Below, piece after piece: positions 1 through 10,741 of a DNA stretch of 59,465 nucleotides (the stretch's first letter is position 1; the number at the start of each line of letters is the position of its first letter). A program made the position numbers and the translations under genes. The notes under the pieces were generated by a model. The model worked only from the letters and a program-made list of their open reading frames with translations. It had not been told where the DNA came from and made no database searches. The stretch covers positions 183,549 through 243,013 of the forward strand of contig NZ_LMSI01000020.1 in the NCBI RefSeq assembly GCF_001428075.1. The letters run 5' to 3'. This stretch comes from Arthrobacter sp. Soil764. GTDB lineage: Bacteria > Actinomycetota > Actinomycetes > Actinomycetales > Micrococcaceae.

Positions 1-573
1 ATCCCGGCGTCCATGGCCCGCAAACTCGTCGCGGACGGGGCGGCGTCGTTCTACCGGGTCCTGGTCGACCCCCGCGACGGGACACCACTGGAGATCGGCC
101 GCACCCGCTACCGCCTCCCCGAGACCATCAAACAATGGATCCGGATGCGCGACGGAAAATGCACCTTCCCCGGCTGCAGCAACCAAACCCCGGACAACGA
201 CACCGACCACCTCACCGCCTGGGAACACGGCGGCACCACCGGCACCAACAACCTGGCACAACTCTGCCCAAAACATCACCGCCTCAAACACGCACGGCCA
301 TGGATCCCCGACCCCGCCACGGAGAACGGACCACCCGGATGGACCTCACCCACCGGACGCCACTACAAACCCGAACACCCCAACGCCGAACCAACCCACT
401 GGCCACCGGGAACCCTGCCGGTGTCCACCGCGACTTACTGCGTAGATGCCTGCCCGGAAGACCTCCCGCAGTGGGAACCGGACGACGACCAACTCATAGA
501 CCTCAACGACCTGTCACCAGAGGATCCGGTGTGGGCGGAATTCTTCGCGAAGCCGTTCGTGTTGTCGGTCTGA
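1..573 (+). CDS. DUF222/13E12-type HNH endonuclease, 3' part
   Basis: The frame is open from base 1, so the gene starts outside the window; about 190 C-terminal codons are seen. The segment carries an HNH nuclease finger: a CTFPGC cysteine pair (around bases 161-178), then TDHLTAWEHGG, and LCPKHH with the second metal-binding cluster. This layout is that of the DUF222-HNH (13E12 repeat) proteins, which are multi-copy in Micrococcaceae and mycobacteria. The family is predicted to cut DNA, but the biological role of most members is unknown. The C-terminus is acidic and Pro-rich and looks intact. No neighbour suggests a specific system. Confidence 0.85.
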   Translation: MPASMARKLVADGAASFYRVLVDPRDGTPLEIGRTRYRLPETIKQWIRMRDGKCTFPGCSNQTPDNDTDHLTAWEHGGTTGTNNLAQLCPKHHRLKHARPWIPDPATENGPPGWTSPTGRHYKPEHPNAEPTHWPPGTLPVSTATYCVDACPEDLPQWEPDDDQLIDLNDLSPEDPVWAEFFAKPFVLSV

Positions 574-634
574 CCCGTGCCTCCCGTCAGTCACCGGATC
601 TTTCGGCGCTGCCCTTTCAGCCCTGGGCCAGCAC

Positions 635-640
635 TAGGCT
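635..640 (+). promoter_or_regulatory. Leaderless -10 box (TAGGCT) for the ABC exporter gene
   Basis: TAGGCT lies exactly 6 nt before the ATG at 647 and there is no Shine-Dalgarno in between. This spacing places transcription start at or next to the start codon. No convincing -35 box is visible. Confidence 0.6.
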
Positions 641-646
641 GATTCC

Positions 647-2506
647 ATGTCCCAACCGCGCCATCCGGCGGAACTCACCCCCAAACGCGACCCGCAAAAG
701 CGGCTGGCCCTTCGTCCCTATGCCCGCGCCGTAGCCCAGGTACTGCGGGTCAGTTTCCGCGCCTCACCCGGCGCTGTGGTCATGAAGGTGCTTGGCTCGC
801 TGATCTCGGCCGTGCTGCCATTGGTCACCACATTCTTCGCGTCGCTCACCACTACGGCCCTGGCAGCGGCATACGCCGGTGACGCCGGCGCAGGGCAGCT
901 CGCAATTGTCTACGTCATCATCACCGCCGCGCTGGGCCTTTTCTGGGGTGCCTTCAACAGCGTGGACCGCTATATCCAGCAGCTGATGAGCTTCAAGGTG
1001 GGCGCCATCGTGGGCGACCAAATGTACGAACGCTTCCTTGCCCTGGAATTCTGGCGCTACGACGACAAGGAAACCGTTGACCTCTACGACCGCGCCAAGC
1101 GGTTCTCCGATTCGTACGCCCGCGTTCTGGACCGCATCGCCGCAATCTTCACCCAGCTCGTGTCGGTCATCCTTGCCATCGGCGCCCTGTTGTTGGTCAG
1201 CTGGTGGATCGCCGTCATCGTCCTGGTGGCCATCGTCCCCAGCGTGTACCTTCAGTTCAAGCTCTCCAGGGAGCAAATTGCGCACTGGAACACGCAGGTG
1301 GACTCCCGGCGGCAGCGCCGGATGATCGAACAGAACCTGCTCCGCCCGCAGCATATTGCCGAGATGCGGCTTTACGGCATTGTCGCCTTCCTCATGGATC
1401 TCCGCGCCCGGCTCCGGGACGCGGACGAGCGCCGCCGGCTCGACTACCAGCGGCGCTACATTCCCAGGCAACTCGCCGCGGACGCGCTCCAGTACGGGGC
1501 GGAGGTGGTCTCCCTGATCTGGGTGGTGGGCCAGATCATCGCCCGTGCCCAGCCCGTCGGCCAGTTCCTATATGTGCAGCAGATCGTCAGCCGCGCTTTG
1601 TCCACCGCGAACAACCTGGTGTCCTCCCTGAGCTCCATTGACGAGGACCTGGCCAACCTGAAGGACTACGAGCTGTTCATGGCGATGCCCGTGCACTCCG
1701 AACACGCCCCGCCGCTCCCGGAAGCGCCGAGGGAAGTCGAGCTGAAGGACATTCACTTCACGTACACGGGAAGCGACATCGAAGTGATCCGGGGAATCAG
1801 CCTGACCATCCGCCAGGGCCAGCACATCGCCATCGTGGGGGAGAACGGTGCCGGCAAGTCCACGCTGATCCGCATCCTCGCCGGCCTTTACCGTCCAGAC
1901 TCCGGCCAGGTGCTGCTCGACGGCGTTGACCTGGCCGCCGTCGACGTCACCTCCTGGCACCGCCATCTGGCGGTGCTGAGCCAGGAGTTCCTCAAGTACG
2001 AGTTCGCCACCGCAGCGGAAAACATCTACTTCGGCGATGTGGACAGCCCGCGTGACGACGGGCGGATCCGGCGCGCCGCCGCCGACGCCGAGGCCCTGGA
2101 CTTCATCAACAAACTGCCCAACGGCCTGGACAACCACGTCAGCAACTGGATGGAGGACCCGCGCGGCCGCAAGGGCAGCGGCCTTTCCGGGGGCCAGTGG
2201 CAGCGGTTGGCCATGGCTCGGAACTTTTACCGGGATGCGTCCTTCATGGTGATGGACGAGCCCACGTCGGCCATCGATGCACTCGCAGAGCACCGGATCT
2301 TCACCCGGCTCTTCGCAGACCGCAGCAGCACCATCATCGCCATCAGCCACCGTCTGGCCACCATCGAGAAGGCTGACATCGTGTACATGCTGGAGGACGG
2401 AGAGATCGTGGAGCAGGGCACGCACAAAGAGCTGGTGGCGCTCCGCGGCAGGTACTTCAGGATGTTCGAATCCCAACTGACTGTAGAAGAGCCGACCGGA
2501 CTCTAA
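647..2506 (+). CDS. ABC exporter half-transporter (fused membrane and ATPase domains)
   Basis: A 619-residue type-I ABC exporter half-molecule. Hydrophobic helices fill roughly residues 40-330, followed by a nucleotide-binding domain with Walker A GENGAGKST (about 398-406), signature LSGGQWQR (about 511), Walker B VMDEPTSAID (about 533) and the H-loop ISHR (about 566). Such proteins dimerise in the membrane and use ATP to move a lipid, peptide or drug out of the cell; the substrate cannot be read from sequence. The start follows a leaderless -10 box by 6 nt. The stop codon overlaps that of the convergent gene at 2503-2506. It has no transporter partner nearby, so a homodimer is likely. Confidence 0.9.
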   Translation: MSQPRHPAELTPKRDPQKRLALRPYARAVAQVLRVSFRASPGAVVMKVLGSLISAVLPLVTTFFASLTTTALAAAYAGDAGAGQLAIVYVIITAALGLFWGAFNSVDRYIQQLMSFKVGAIVGDQMYERFLALEFWRYDDKETVDLYDRAKRFSDSYARVLDRIAAIFTQLVSVILAIGALLLVSWWIAVIVLVAIVPSVYLQFKLSREQIAHWNTQVDSRRQRRMIEQNLLRPQHIAEMRLYGIVAFLMDLRARLRDADERRRLDYQRRYIPRQLAADALQYGAEVVSLIWVVGQIIARAQPVGQFLYVQQIVSRALSTANNLVSSLSSIDEDLANLKDYELFMAMPVHSEHAPPLPEAPREVELKDIHFTYTGSDIEVIRGISLTIRQGQHIAIVGENGAGKSTLIRILAGLYRPDSGQVLLDGVDLAAVDVTSWHRHLAVLSQEFLKYEFATAAENIYFGDVDSPRDDGRIRRAAADAEALDFINKLPNGLDNHVSNWMEDPRGRKGSGLSGGQWQRLAMARNFYRDASFMVMDEPTSAIDALAEHRIFTRLFADRSSTIIAISHRLATIEKADIVYMLEDGEIVEQGTHKELVALRGRYFRMFESQLTVEEPTGL

Positions 2507-3105
2507 ACCTCCACCACGGTGGTGCGCACCCGCGCCACACTGGGCCGCGGCGGGACGCTGCTGAAGCCGAAGGTCACGGCGGGGCTTATCGGGGCCAGGG
2601 GCCCGGCGTCCGCGCCTTCCCAGGTGACGACGGCGGCGGTCACGTGGTGCAGGTCCGTCACCCCGTAATACTCAGCCCTGCCGCTGCCCGCCGTGCCGTA
2701 GGTGCGGGCGCCCGGAGCTGCCAGGGCAGCCAGCGGACTGACCGCTGACAGCCACCGCGGATGGACTGCAAGGCGCCGGGGCACCGCCCGCAGCGCCGAA
2801 CCAAGGTACGTCCTCGCTCCGGTGACTGCCCGGATGGCCAGCGGGCCGGCGTCGACCGCCAAGGTGCCATCTGCCAGCTCCGCACTGACCTCCACAACGC
2901 TCACCTCGTCAAAGATGTAGGTGGCAGCAATGAAGTCCGCAACCTCGGGGGACGGGGCCAGCAGCAGCCGGTGTCCGGATGGCTGCTGCACCATGACGTC
3001 CGAGAAGGCTCCGAAAGGGGACTCCTGCCACATGCCAACCACCGCGCGCAGTCCGGAGGCCGTGCCAATGCCGGCGATGTGCCCGTCGAAGATCCAGCGT
3101 GCCAT
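2503..3105 (-). CDS. Conserved protein of unknown function
   Basis: A 200-residue soluble protein that I cannot assign to a family. It starts MARWIFDGHIAGIGTASG and has short blocks such as TYIFDEVSV and AEYYGVTDLHHV; no signal peptide or membrane segment is apparent. The start was chosen because its ATG overlaps the stop of the upstream membrane protein gene (TGATG at 3103-3107), so the two are almost certainly translated as a coupled pair. Its own stop overlaps the stop of the convergent ABC gene by 4 nt. Confidence 0.75.
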   Translation of the reverse strand: MARWIFDGHIAGIGTASGLRAVVGMWQESPFGAFSDVMVQQPSGHRLLLAPSPEVADFIAATYIFDEVSVVEVSAELADGTLAVDAGPLAIRAVTGARTYLGSALRAVPRRLAVHPRWLSAVSPLAALAAPGARTYGTAGSGRAEYYGVTDLHHVTAAVVTWEGADAGPLAPISPAVTFGFSSVPPRPSVARVRTTVVEV

Positions 3106-3734
3106 CAGAGTGGACCGTAGGCGGCGTTGCCGTACGGATCGCGCCAGACGGCCAGGTCCTCCTCGACTGCCCTCCGAAGCCTCGGGTTGGTTTTCATCCG
3201 CAGACGGAATGACTGCCGGGCCCGGCCCATGACCGTGGACGGGACTATGATGCACGCGACCAGGAGGGCCAGCGTGAGTACGTAGATGCCCACCAGCGTT
3301 ACGGCCGTGGAGCCGCCCTTCGCCGCGGCAGAGGGCAGGGTCGGAAAAATGAACGCGCCGATAATGGCCGCCAGAAACAACACCATGGCAATGCCGCCGC
3401 GGGCGGATCCGGGGCCACGGGTGACCAGGACCTTGTCGGTCCGGGGCAGGGCGGACCGGACCCGTTTCCACCCGAAGATGCCCAACAGCATCAGGACGGC
3501 CCCCATCGGGGCCAGGACGAGCGCTGTCGCGGGGTTCCCCGACATGACGGAGAAGAAGGCGCCTGCCAGGGCCAGGACCGGTCCGCCGGCGATCGCCCCG
3601 CTCCAGCCGGCGGCCAGCGTGCCTTGGGCATCCGCCAGTTGGCGCAGCCGGGACGGGGCGTCCGGTGGGCTGACCCGGGCCAGTTCGGGGGAGAGCCAGT
3701 GCTCAAGGGGGTGAGCGGGCTGCAGATGGGTCAT
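3105..3734 (-). CDS. Four-helix membrane protein of unknown function
   Basis: A 209-residue protein with about four hydrophobic segments (two adjoining ones near residues 45-95, one near 115-135 and one near 145-170) and soluble ends; the C-terminus is basic and then DPYGNAAYGPL. The start at 3734 (MTHLQP) is preferred because GAAGGA lies 11 nt upstream; an in-frame ATG 11 codons earlier has no better site. It is the first gene of a two-gene operon with the unknown at 2503-3105 and is divergent from guaB3. Function unknown. Confidence 0.7.
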   Translation of the reverse strand: MTHLQPAHPLEHWLSPELARVSPPDAPSRLRQLADAQGTLAAGWSGAIAGGPVLALAGAFFSVMSGNPATALVLAPMGAVLMLLGIFGWKRVRSALPRTDKVLVTRGPGSARGGIAMVLFLAAIIGAFIFPTLPSAAAKGGSTAVTLVGIYVLTLALLVACIIVPSTVMGRARQSFRLRMKTNPRLRRAVEEDLAVWRDPYGNAAYGPL

Positions 3735-3904
3735 TCGGCTCAATATCCTTCGATCTTGCGGGCACACAGCCTCTGCCGTTCCGCCCAGAGCCCAAGCTAC
3801 GGCATCCCGTGCCCTGGTGCGATGCAGAGGTCTGCCAGCGGGTGACGGTCCGGCGTCCCGGATGACGCGTCCCAGTCCCGGCCCGGCCAGCGGAACTGCT
3901 GGGA

Positions 3905-3910
3905 TAACCT
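3905..3910 (+). promoter_or_regulatory. Leaderless -10 box (TAACCT) for guaB3
   Basis: TAACCT ends 6 nt before the GTG start at 3917, with no Shine-Dalgarno. Lies in the 182-nt divergent region between guaB3 and the minus-strand membrane protein gene. Confidence 0.6.
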
Positions 3911-3916
3911 AGAGCA

Positions 3917-5053
3917 GTGACTTATGAGATCGAGATCGGCCGTGGCAAGCGTGGGCGTCGTGCCTACTCCCTGGATGACATTGCAATCGTCCCCAACCGT
4001 CGCACCCGCGACCCCAAGGACGTCTCCGTCTCCTGGCAGATCGATGCGTACCAGTTCGACATGCCGGTGATCGCCGCCCCGATGGACTCCGCCATGTCGC
4101 CGGCGACGGCCATCGCGCTGGGCAAGCTCGGCGGCCTGGGCGTCCTTGACCTGGAGGGCCTCTGGACCCGCTACGAGGACCCGCAGCCCATCCTCGATGA
4201 GATCGGCGCGCTCCAGGACGAGACCAACAGCCCTGCCGTCACCGGCCGGATGCAGGAGCTCTACCAGGCCCCCATCCAGCCCGAACTCATCACGTCCCGC
4301 CTGGCCGAGATCCGGGAGGCCGGTGTCACCGTCGCCGGTTCCCTGACCCCGCAGCGCACCCAGGAGCACTACAAGACCGTGGTGGCTGCCGGCGTCGACA
4401 TCTTCGTCATCCGCGGCACCACGGTGTCCGCCGAGCACGTCTCCAAGGACCACGAGCCGCTGAACCTGAAGCAGTTCATCTACGAACTCGACGTCCCCGT
4501 CATCGTCGGCGGCGCGGCGGGCTACACCCCGGCGCTGCATCTCATGCGCACCGGCGCGGCAGGCGTGCTGGTGGGCTTCGGCGGCGGCGCAACCACCACT
4601 ACGCGCCGCGCGCTGGGCATCCACTCGCCCATGGCGTCCGCCATTTCCGATGTCGCTGCCGCCCGCCGGGATTACATGGACGAGTCTGGCGGGCGCTACG
4701 TGCACGTCATTGCCGACGGCGGCATGGGCACCTCGGGTGACATCGTCAAGGCAATTGCCATGGGCGCCGACGCCGTCATGCTGGGCAGCGCGCTGGCCCG
4801 CGCCGAAGAGGCGCCCGGCAAGGGCTGGCACTGGGGCCAGGAGGCGCACCACACGGAACTGCCGCGCGGTGACCGCGCCAACGTCGGCACCGTGGGGCCG
4901 TTGGAGGAGGTCCTCTTCGGACCCGGCCACCACACGAACGGAACGTCCAACCTTATTGGTGCGCTGCGGCGCTCGATGGCGACCACCGGCTATTCGGACC
5001 TGAAGGAATTCCAGCGGGTCGACGTCGTCGTATCGCCTTACGCAGGCAACTGA
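3917..5053 (+). CDS. guaB3: GuaB3-family IMP dehydrogenase-related protein
   Basis: A 378-residue TIM-barrel protein of the GuaB3 branch of the IMPDH/GMP reductase family. Family features include IVPNRRTRDPKDVS near the N-terminus, the barrel motif DVPVIVGGAAG, GADAVMLGSALA, and the C-terminal LRRSMATTGYSDLKEFQ. The loop that carries the catalytic cysteine in true IMPDH here reads GFGGGATTTTRR (about residues 220-231) and the whole protein contains no cysteine. It therefore cannot use the classical thioimidate mechanism; its role in purine metabolism is open, although the gene lies in the same window as guaA. The CBS pair of GuaB is also absent. GTG start fixed by a leaderless -10 box. Confidence 0.92.
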   Translation: MTYEIEIGRGKRGRRAYSLDDIAIVPNRRTRDPKDVSVSWQIDAYQFDMPVIAAPMDSAMSPATAIALGKLGGLGVLDLEGLWTRYEDPQPILDEIGALQDETNSPAVTGRMQELYQAPIQPELITSRLAEIREAGVTVAGSLTPQRTQEHYKTVVAAGVDIFVIRGTTVSAEHVSKDHEPLNLKQFIYELDVPVIVGGAAGYTPALHLMRTGAAGVLVGFGGGATTTTRRALGIHSPMASAISDVAAARRDYMDESGGRYVHVIADGGMGTSGDIVKAIAMGADAVMLGSALARAEEAPGKGWHWGQEAHHTELPRGDRANVGTVGPLEEVLFGPGHHTNGTSNLIGALRRSMATTGYSDLKEFQRVDVVVSPYAGN

Positions 5054-5059
5054 GACGCA

Positions 5060-5088
5060 GGGCAGGGCGGGCACCTGCCGCCCTGCCC
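5060..5088 (+). terminator. Hairpin terminator after guaB3
   Basis: GGGCAGGGCGG (5060-5070) and CCGCCCTGCCC (5078-5088) form a perfect 11-bp stem around a 7-nt loop, just 6 nt after the guaB3 stop. No T-run follows. Confidence 0.65.
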
Positions 5089-5151
5089 AAAGCACGCTTC
5101 TAGCAAGTAGTGTGGGTTTACTACCGGCACTAGAGGCACTGGAGGCGTTCA

Positions 5152-6891
<1,740 letters not shown>

Positions 6892-6932
6892 GGGGCTCGT
6901 TCGCCCCGCACTGCTGACTGAAGGGATACGCC

Positions 6933-7421
6933 TTGGCGGAACCACTGGACCCGTATGACGCCCACCTCACCACTGCCGACATGGTGATCCTGGAAATGGA
7001 GGCGAAGGACAAGACCGACGCCACCAACCAGCTGGCGGAACGGTTGCACGCTGCCGGGCGGATTTCGGATCTTGACGGGTTCCTGAAGAACGTCAATGCC
7101 CGGGAGCACCAACTCGCCACGGGACTCCCGGGCGGCATTGGGCTCCCGCACGCGCGCAGCGAGTTCGTCTCCCAAACCTCCATCGCGGTGGGCATCGCCA
7201 AGTACGGCCATGCCCTGGACTTCGGCGCCGCGGACGGGCCCGCCACGGTCATCCTGCTGATAGCCACCCCCGCCAGTTCTTTCTCGGACCACCTGGAAGT
7301 GCTGGCCACCCTGGCACGGTCGCTGTCCAAGGAGTCGTTCCGGGAATCGCTCCGGCGGGCGTATGACGCCGAAGTCATCGCCGAACTGATCAACTCCAGC
7401 CTGGTGTTCTTCGACCACTAG
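6933..7421 (+). CDS. PTS fructose/mannitol-type EIIA protein
   Basis: A 162-residue single-domain EIIA of the fructose/mannitol (PtsN-like) fold. The phospho-accepting histidine is in GGIGLPHARSEFV (about residues 64-76). The start is a TTG with GAAGGGA about 8 nt upstream. No EIIB, EIIC, HPr or EI gene is close, so this EIIA either serves a permease encoded elsewhere or acts as a regulator, as PtsN does. Its position 41 nt after glpD suggests co-expression with glycerol 3-phosphate oxidation. Confidence 0.88.
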   Translation: MAEPLDPYDAHLTTADMVILEMEAKDKTDATNQLAERLHAAGRISDLDGFLKNVNAREHQLATGLPGGIGLPHARSEFVSQTSIAVGIAKYGHALDFGAADGPATVILLIATPASSFSDHLEVLATLARSLSKESFRESLRRAYDAEVIAELINSSLVFFDH

Positions 7422-7507
7422 GCCCGCCCCGACCACCGGGCCCGCCCGGCCGCCTCTTTCCGGGTCCGGGCATCCCCGGCGTTTAGTTGTTCTACAAGAG
7501 TACGAAG

Positions 7508-7513
7508 TACGGT
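7508..7513 (+). promoter_or_regulatory. Leaderless -10 box (TACGGT) for the SURF1 gene
   Basis: TACGGT followed by 6 nt and then the GTG start at 7520; no Shine-Dalgarno. Confidence 0.55.
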
Positions 7514-7519
7514 TAAGAC

Positions 7520-8389
7520 GTGTGGAAAACAGCCCTCAAGCCCCGATGGATCGCAGGCTTTATCTTCGCGATCGCGCTCTCCGGGGTCTTCGTGCTGCTC
7601 AGCCAGTGGCAGTTCGGCCGCTCCACCCAACCCGAAGTGCCAGTCAACCCGGCCACCGAACAGGTCCAGCCGTTGACAAGCACGCTGCAGCCAGGTGAGT
7701 TCTTCCACGGCAGCGTCGCCGACCAGATGGTCACTGCGCAGGGAACGTACAGTGCGGACAAGCAGGTCCTGGTTCCCGGCCGGCTCCATGAGGGAAAGAG
7801 CGGCTACTGGGTGGTATCGGCCTTCGCCGTGAACGGTGCCCCCACCCTGACCGGAGCCGCCGCAACACCGCAGACCTGGATCCCCGTGGCACGCGGATGG
7901 GTTGCGGAACCCCAGGACGCGGCAGCACCGCCGTCGGGCCTTGTCGAACTGACCGGACGACTGCTGCCCTCCGAGGCGCCAGTGGCCGGGAAAGCACCAA
8001 AGCCGGGGGAGGCCTCGGCCGTGTCCGTGGCCGAGCTCATCAACTACTGGGACGTGAGCAGCTATCCGGGCTTCGTGTCAGCCACCGCAGAGGTGGTGGC
8101 CGGCCAGGACGTCAGTGCCGCCGCAGTACCGGGGAGTCTCCTGCCGCTGGACATCGGCCCCCAGCCGCCGGCAGAGCACATCAACTGGCTCAACCTCTTC
8201 TACTCCATCGAGTGGGTGGTCTTCGCCGGCTTTGCCCTCTTCATCTGGTGGCGGCTGGTCAAGGATGACTACCACCGGGACCTCGAAGAAGCCCTCGATG
8301 ACGCCGACGATACCGACGGCGACGAGCGGCACAAACCGCACCAACTTCCACAACAGCCTGACCAGCACCAGCAGAAGGTACAGCCATGA
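7520..8389 (+). CDS. SURF1 family cytochrome oxidase assembly protein
   Basis: A 289-residue membrane protein with the SURF1 topology: a first helix at about residues 10-30 (starting KPRWIAGFIFAIAL), a large extracytoplasmic loop and a second helix near residues 225-245 (VVFAGFALFIWWRLV). The loop has the family hallmarks of a short Q-x-Q-FGRS segment and WIPVARGWV. SURF1 helps assemble haem-copper cytochrome oxidase. The C-terminal tail is highly charged and His/Gln-rich. Its stop overlaps the next start (ATGA), so the DUF3817 partner is coupled to it. GTG start set by the leaderless -10 box. Confidence 0.88.
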   Translation: MWKTALKPRWIAGFIFAIALSGVFVLLSQWQFGRSTQPEVPVNPATEQVQPLTSTLQPGEFFHGSVADQMVTAQGTYSADKQVLVPGRLHEGKSGYWVVSAFAVNGAPTLTGAAATPQTWIPVARGWVAEPQDAAAPPSGLVELTGRLLPSEAPVAGKAPKPGEASAVSVAELINYWDVSSYPGFVSATAEVVAGQDVSAAAVPGSLLPLDIGPQPPAEHINWLNLFYSIEWVVFAGFALFIWWRLVKDDYHRDLEEALDDADDTDGDERHKPHQLPQQPDQHQQKVQP

Positions 8390-8892
8390 TTGATCCGAAA
8401 CCGGCCACCCCGTCAGCACAGGCCCCCGGCGGCAAGACCGGCAAGAAGCGCCGCTTCGGCGGTACCGAGGCCCAGATCCGGTCGGCCCTGAAGTTCTACA
8501 AGGTCATGGCCTACCTCACCGGCACCATGCTGCTCCTGCTGTGCGCTGAACTTGTGGCCCGGTACGGCTTCGGGCAGTACCTGTTCGCCGGCGGCACCAA
8601 CGCGGTGACCGGCCAGCCGTTCGGCTTCGGGTTCGCCGACGCGGAGCCCCCGGGAGTGCTCAACGGCGTGAACATCTCCGTCACGGTCCTGATCGTGCAC
8701 GGCTGGATGTACGTCGTGTACCTTATCTCCAACTTCCGGTTGTGGTCCCTGATGCGCTGGCCGTTCCTGAAGCTGGTCCTGCTGGCCCTTGGCGGTGTAG
8801 TGCCGTTCCTGTCCTTCATTGTCGAAAAGAAGTTCCACGCCGAGGTGGAGGCCGAACTGGCCGCCAACCCCCAGGCGCCGCAGCGGTACTAG
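8386..8892 (+). CDS. DUF3817 family integral membrane protein
   Basis: A 168-residue protein with a basic N-terminal tail and a DUF3817 core (about residues 32-155) of three to four helices, including VMAYLTGTMLLLLCAELVAR, VTVLIVHGWMYVVYLISNF and LVLLALGGVVPFLSFIVEKK. Homologues often carry the name of integral membrane protein and lie beside SURF1 and guaA in Micrococcales. Function is unknown; coupling to SURF1 hints at respiratory membrane biogenesis, which is inference. Confidence 0.85.
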   Translation: MIDPKPATPSAQAPGGKTGKKRRFGGTEAQIRSALKFYKVMAYLTGTMLLLLCAELVARYGFGQYLFAGGTNAVTGQPFGFGFADAEPPGVLNGVNISVTVLIVHGWMYVVYLISNFRLWSLMRWPFLKLVLLALGGVVPFLSFIVEKKFHAEVEAELAANPQAPQRY

Positions 8893-9009
8893 CCGCTCCG
8901 GTTTCCAGCTGCCCAGGTGCCGGGCCCTGTGTGCGGCGGCCGTCCGCCGTCGTACGTCTGCTGCGTCACAGCGCGCCCTCTCAAGGTGCGCCGGTGCAAG
9001 GGCGCCAAG

Positions 9010-9015
9010 TAGGCT
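9010..9015 (+). promoter_or_regulatory. Leaderless -10 box (TAGGCT) for guaA
   Basis: TAGGCT, then 6 nt, then the GTG start at 9022; no Shine-Dalgarno. The preceding 115 nt after the DUF3817 stop contain no other feature I can support. Confidence 0.6.
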
Positions 9016-9021
9016 ATTACG

Positions 9022-10611
9022 GTGACTACTCCCACTGCATCCCAGACTTCCCAGAAGCCGGTGCTGGTTGTTGATTACGGTGCCCAGTACGCGCAGCTGA
9101 TTGCCCGCCGCGTCCGGGAAGCAAATGTGTATTCGGAAGTGGTTCCGCATACGTACACCACCGAGCAGCTCCTGGCCAAGAACCCCGCCGCCATCATCCT
9201 TTCCGGGGGACCTTCGAGCGTTTATGCCGACGGCGCCCCGAGCGTGGGTGCCGACCTCTTTGAAGCCGGCGTTCCCGTCTTTGGCATCTGCTACGGGTTC
9301 CAGGCCATGGCCAATGCCCTCGGCGGCAAGGTTGACAAGACCGGACTGCGGGAGTACGGCTCCACCGAGACCACCATCCTGGGTGACGGCCGCTCGGTGC
9401 TGGAAGGCATGCCCCAGCACCAGAAGACCTGGATGAGCCACGGCGACTCCGTCCACGAGGCACCTGCCGGGTTCGACGTCCTGGCCACCACGGCCGGCGC
9501 CGAGGTGGCGGCGTTCGCCAATGAAGAAAAATGCCTGTACGGCGTTCAGTGGCACCCCGAGGTCAAGCACTCGGCCTACGGCCAGCAGGTGCTGGAGAAC
9601 TTCCTCTTCAAGGGCGCCAAGCTCGAGCCCAACTGGACCACCGGCAACATCCTGGAAGAGCAAGTGGAGCGCATCCGCCAGCAGGTGGGGGACGCGCGGG
9701 TCATCTGCGGCCTCTCCGGCGGCGTTGACTCCGCAGTGGCCGCAGCCCTGGTCCAGCGCGCCGTGGGTGACCAGCTCACCTGTGTGTTCGTTGACCACGG
9801 CCTGCTGCGTGAAGGCGAAGCCGAACAGGTGGAGCGCGACTTCGTGGCCGCCACCGGCGTGAAGCTGTACGTCGCCAACGAACAGGAACGCTTCCTCTCG
9901 GCCCTGGCCGGCGTCAGCGATCCGGAAACCAAGCGCAAGATCATCGGCCGCGAGTTCATCCGCGCCTTCGAAGAAGCCGAACTCGCCATCATCGCCGAGG
10001 CAGCTGCCCACGGCGAAAAGATCAAGTTCCTGGTCCAGGGCACCCTGTACCCCGACGTCGTCGAGTCCGGCGGCGGCGAAGGTGCGGCGAACATCAAGAG
10101 CCACCACAATGTGGGTGGCCTCCCCGAGGACCTGCAGTTTGAACTGGTTGAGCCGCTGCGCGCCCTATTCAAGGACGAGGTCCGCGCGGTGGGCGCCCAG
10201 CTTGGCCTGCCGCAGGAGATCGTTGGCCGCCAGCCGTTCCCCGGCCCGGGCCTGGGCATTCGAATTGTCGGCGAGGTGACCAAGGAGCGGCTGGACCTGC
10301 TGCGCAAGGCAGACGCCATCGCACGTGCCGAACTCACGGCAGCCGGCCTGGACAACGAAGTCTGGCAGATGCCCGTGGTCCTGCTCGCGGACGTCCGCAG
10401 CGTGGGCGTCATGGGTGATGGCCGCACCTACGGACACCCCATCGTGCTTCGCCCCGTCTCCTCCGAGGACGCCATGACGGCGGACTGGTCACGGCTGCCC
10501 TACGACCTCCTGGCCCGGATCTCCGGCCGGATCACCAACGAGGTGGACGGCGTCAACCGCGTGGTGCTGGACGTCACCAGCAAGCCGCCGGGAACCATCG
10601 AATGGGAATAG
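9022..10611 (+). CDS. guaA: GMP synthase (glutamine-hydrolysing)
   Basis: A 529-residue two-domain enzyme that converts XMP, ATP and glutamine to GMP. The class I glutamine amidotransferase domain holds the nucleophile in [10 protein letters not shown] (Cys about 90) and the His/Glu pair in QWHPEV (about 178-180). The ATP pyrophosphatase domain begins near residue 225 with [11 protein letters not shown]. The C-terminal dimerisation domain ends in the invariant KPPGTIEWE. All catalytic residues are present. It works downstream of IMP dehydrogenase; the IMPDH-like guaB3 is 4 kb upstream but not in the same operon. Confidence 0.97.
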   Translation: MTTPTASQTSQKPVLVVDYGAQYAQLIARRVREANVYSEVVPHTYTTEQLLAKNPAAIILSGGPSSVYADGAPSVGADLFEAGVPVFGICYGFQAMANALGGKVDKTGLREYGSTETTILGDGRSVLEGMPQHQKTWMSHGDSVHEAPAGFDVLATTAGAEVAAFANEEKCLYGVQWHPEVKHSAYGQQVLENFLFKGAKLEPNWTTGNILEEQVERIRQQVGDARVICGLSGGVDSAVAAALVQRAVGDQLTCVFVDHGLLREGEAEQVERDFVAATGVKLYVANEQERFLSALAGVSDPETKRKIIGREFIRAFEEAELAIIAEAAAHGEKIKFLVQGTLYPDVVESGGGEGAANIKSHHNVGGLPEDLQFELVEPLRALFKDEVRAVGAQLGLPQEIVGRQPFPGPGLGIRIVGEVTKERLDLLRKADAIARAELTAAGLDNEVWQMPVVLLADVRSVGVMGDGRTYGHPIVLRPVSSEDAMTADWSRLPYDLLARISGRITNEVDGVNRVVLDVTSKPPGTIEWE

Positions 10612-10618
10612 CATCCTA

Positions 10619-10658
10619 AGTGGCCGGCCTCCGCCAGCGGGGGCCGGCCACTGCTTTT
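10619..10658 (+). terminator. Rho-independent terminator after guaA
   Basis: AGTGGCCGGCC (10619-10629) pairs with GGCCGGCCACT (10642-10652), followed by GCTTTT. It begins 7 nt after the guaA stop. One of the few hairpins here with a T-run. Confidence 0.8.
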
Positions 10659-10728
10659 CCCGGATGAATCCTTCGGCAATTTCCCGTGCTCCAGTGTTGC
10701 GGTCTCTCAAGTCCGGCGCCGGACCGGC

Positions 10729-10734
10729 TACTCT
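10729..10734 (+). promoter_or_regulatory. Leaderless -10 box (TACTCT) for the helicase-like gene
   Basis: TACTCT with 7 nt to the ATG at 10742. This supports 10742 as the start; the alternative GTG at 10793 has AAGAAGG 5 nt upstream and could be an internal start. Confidence 0.5.
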
Positions 10735-10741
10735 CGAATCT

